In this document: positions 62,942 through 64,000 of the stretch, piece after piece
Layout of the letters: every line of letters begins with the position of its first letter
Numbering within the stretch: the stretch's first letter is position 1
Source: Marinobacter lipolyticus
Lineage (GTDB): Bacteria > Pseudomonadota > Gammaproteobacteria > Pseudomonadales > Oleiphilaceae
Assembly (NCBI RefSeq): GCF_018424605.1
Contig: NZ_QTKT01000002.1
Location: forward strand, 248,001 to 312,000
Length of the DNA: 64,000 bases
Reading direction: 5' to 3'
Position numbers and translations under genes: made by a program
The notes under the pieces: model-generated
Told to the model about the DNA's origin: nothing
The model's database searches: none
Seen by the model: the letters and a program-made list of their open reading frames with translations, nothing else

Positions 62942-64000
62942 TCAGACTTGCAGCAATTCCTTCATCTGGTAAAGGCGCTCCAGGGCTTCCCGCGGGGTCA
63001 GGCCATCCAGGTCGAGCTCTTTCAGGGCGGTTTCCACCGCGCTTGGCTCGGCAGTGGCGAACATGTCGCCCTGCCAAACGGGTCCATTCGCCTCATGTTC
63101 CCGCACCGCCGGTGCGGGAACATGAACAGGCGCAGCAGTCGCACTGGCTCCCTCGAGGTGGGTGAGCTGAGCCCTGGCGTTGCGAATCACGTCCTGGGGC
63201 ACACCGGCCAGTTTGGCGACCTGAAGGCCGTAACTCTGGCTGGCGGGGCCATCGTGAACATTGTGCAGGAACACGATGCTGTCGTCGTGTTCGGTGGCGG
63301 TCAGGTGCACGTTTACGGCGTGCCGCAGGTCGTCCGCCAGTTGTGTGAGCTCGAAATAATGAGTGGCAAACAGGGTGTAGCAGCGAATTTCCTTCGCCAG
63401 ATGCTCCGCCGTGGCCCAGGCCAGTGACAGGCCGTCAAACGTGCTGGTGCCGCGACCCACTTCGTCCATCAATACCAGGCTGTATTCGGTGGCGTTGTGG
63501 AGAATGTTGGCGGTTTCAGTCATCTCCACCATGAAGGTGGAGCGGCCGCCGGCGATGTCGTCGGAGGAGCCCATGCGAGTGAATATGCGGTCCACCGGCC
63601 CCAGGATCGCGCGGTTGGCCGGTACGAAGCTGCCGGTGTAGGCGAGCAGGGCAATCAGTGCGGCCTGGCGCATGTAGGTGGACTTACCGCCCATGTTGGG
63701 GCCGGTGATCACCAGCATGCGGCGCTGGGTGTCCATCAGCAGGTCGTTGGGCACGTACGGCTCGCTGAGCAGCTGCTCCACCACCGGGTGCCGCCCCTCT
63801 TCAATGTCAAAGCCCGGCATCTCGCTGAATTCCGGTGCGGAGAAGCGAAGGCTGGTGGCTCGCTCGGCGAAGTTGCTGAGCACGTCCAGTTCCGCCAGTG
63901 CCTGCGCCGCATCCTGCAGCGGCGCCAGTTCGGCCGCCACGGTTTCCAGTACCTCATCGTACAGGGACTTCTCCCGGGCCAGGGCACGGCTCTTGGCGCT
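62942..64000 (-). CDS. mutS: DNA mismatch repair ATPase MutS, C-terminal part
   Basis: The frame runs off the right edge; 352 C-terminal residues are visible. The ABC-type ATPase has Walker [17 protein letters not shown], Walker B/signature [21 protein letters not shown] and the H-loop [10 protein letters not shown]. The end carries the helix-turn-helix/tetramer region ([24 protein letters not shown]). The N-terminal mismatch-binding domain lies outside the window. A perfect 15-bp hairpin sits inside the gene near its 3' end. Confidence 0.95.
   Translation of the reverse strand, partial: SAKSRALAREKSLYDEVLETVAAELAPLQDAAQALAELDVLSNFAERATSLRFSAPEFSEMPGFDIEEGRHPVVEQLLSEPYVPNDLLMDTQRRMLVITGPNMGGKSTYMRQAALIALLAYTGSFVPANRAILGPVDRIFTRMGSSDDIAGGRSTFMVEMTETANILHNATEYSLVLMDEVGRGTSTFDGLSLAWATAEHLAKEIRCYTLFATHYFELTQLADDLRHAVNVHLTATEHDDSIVFLHNVHDGPASQSYGLQVAKLAGVPQDVIRNARAQLTHLEGASATAAPVHVPAPAVREHEANGPVWQGDMFATAEPSAVETALKELDLDGLTPREALERLYQMKELLQV
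63093..63125. repeat. Perfect 15-bp-arm hairpin inside mutS
   Basis: Arms TCATGTTCCCGCACC (63093-63107) and GGTGCGGGAACATGA (63111-63125) with loop GCC. It codes for the linker around [15 protein letters not shown] between the ATPase domain and the C-terminal part of MutS, a region usually variable in length. Possibly a palindromic insertion tolerated in a linker. Confidence 0.7.

Overview
The window is a GC-rich chromosomal segment from a gammaproteobacterium. The gene content (a liuRABCDE-type leucine pathway, several c-di-GMP enzymes, acyl-CoA ligases, ferredoxin beside mutS, DjlA, TruC) and the flavour of the proteins suggest Marinobacter or a close marine relative. That is inference from content; no rRNA marker is present. 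No tRNA, rRNA, CRISPR array, transposase or phage gene was recognised.

Layout. 1-5.2 kb: tail of an RND pump, a TetR/flavoprotein pair with a strong palindromic operator, a secreted protein, an ECF sigma/anti-sigma pair and a decayed PepSY-TM gene. 5.2-12.5 kb: LysR/VOC divergent pair, an SDR pseudogene with an internal deletion, small-domain proteins, an ECF42-type sigma factor with its DGPF (YCII) partner, a cupin and a lipoprotein hydrolase. 12.6-15.4 kb: a PAS-GGDEF cyclase, a periplasmic binding protein and a DUF2914 membrane protein.

15.5-17.25 kb is the most unusual part: an AT-richer island of two minus-strand gene cassettes, each ending in an integron attC-like site, with a third attC-like site at the island edge. 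One cassette encodes a HEPN-type protein, the other an HNH nuclease. No integrase is visible, so it looks like an integrase-less attC cluster or the edge of a larger integron, and it may carry defence functions.

17.4-30.4 kb: branched-chain acyl-CoA catabolism. Minus strand: liuR, liuA, liuB, liuC, liuD, liuE, an AhpD-like protein and an acyl-CoA ligase. Plus strand: an SDR dehydrogenase, an acyl-CoA dehydrogenase and a thiolase. A LiuR-type box lies in the divergent promoter. This region is rich in structured intergenic DNA: six tight hairpins between liuA and liuB, a 29-bp-stem element before the thiolase, and two inverted copies of a shared-core palindromic element after it.

30.7-33 kb: ilvGM acetolactate synthase with a complete attenuator (Leu/Val/Ile-rich leader peptide, antiterminator, terminator). 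33-38 kb: RND efflux adaptor, pump and truC. 38-42 kb: two c-di-GMP proteins transcribed divergently. 42-51.4 kb: amidase, ICMT-like methyltransferase, djlA, alkB, MgtC/DUF4010, glutaredoxin-MauE fusion, flavoprotein, alcohol dehydrogenase, PhzF. 51.5-58.4 kb: MocR regulator, FixLJ-like two-component system divergent from an acyl-CoA ligase and a permease. 58.5-64 kb: metal-dependent hydrolase, DegV, a conserved unknown, LysE exporter, fdxA and the 3' part of mutS.
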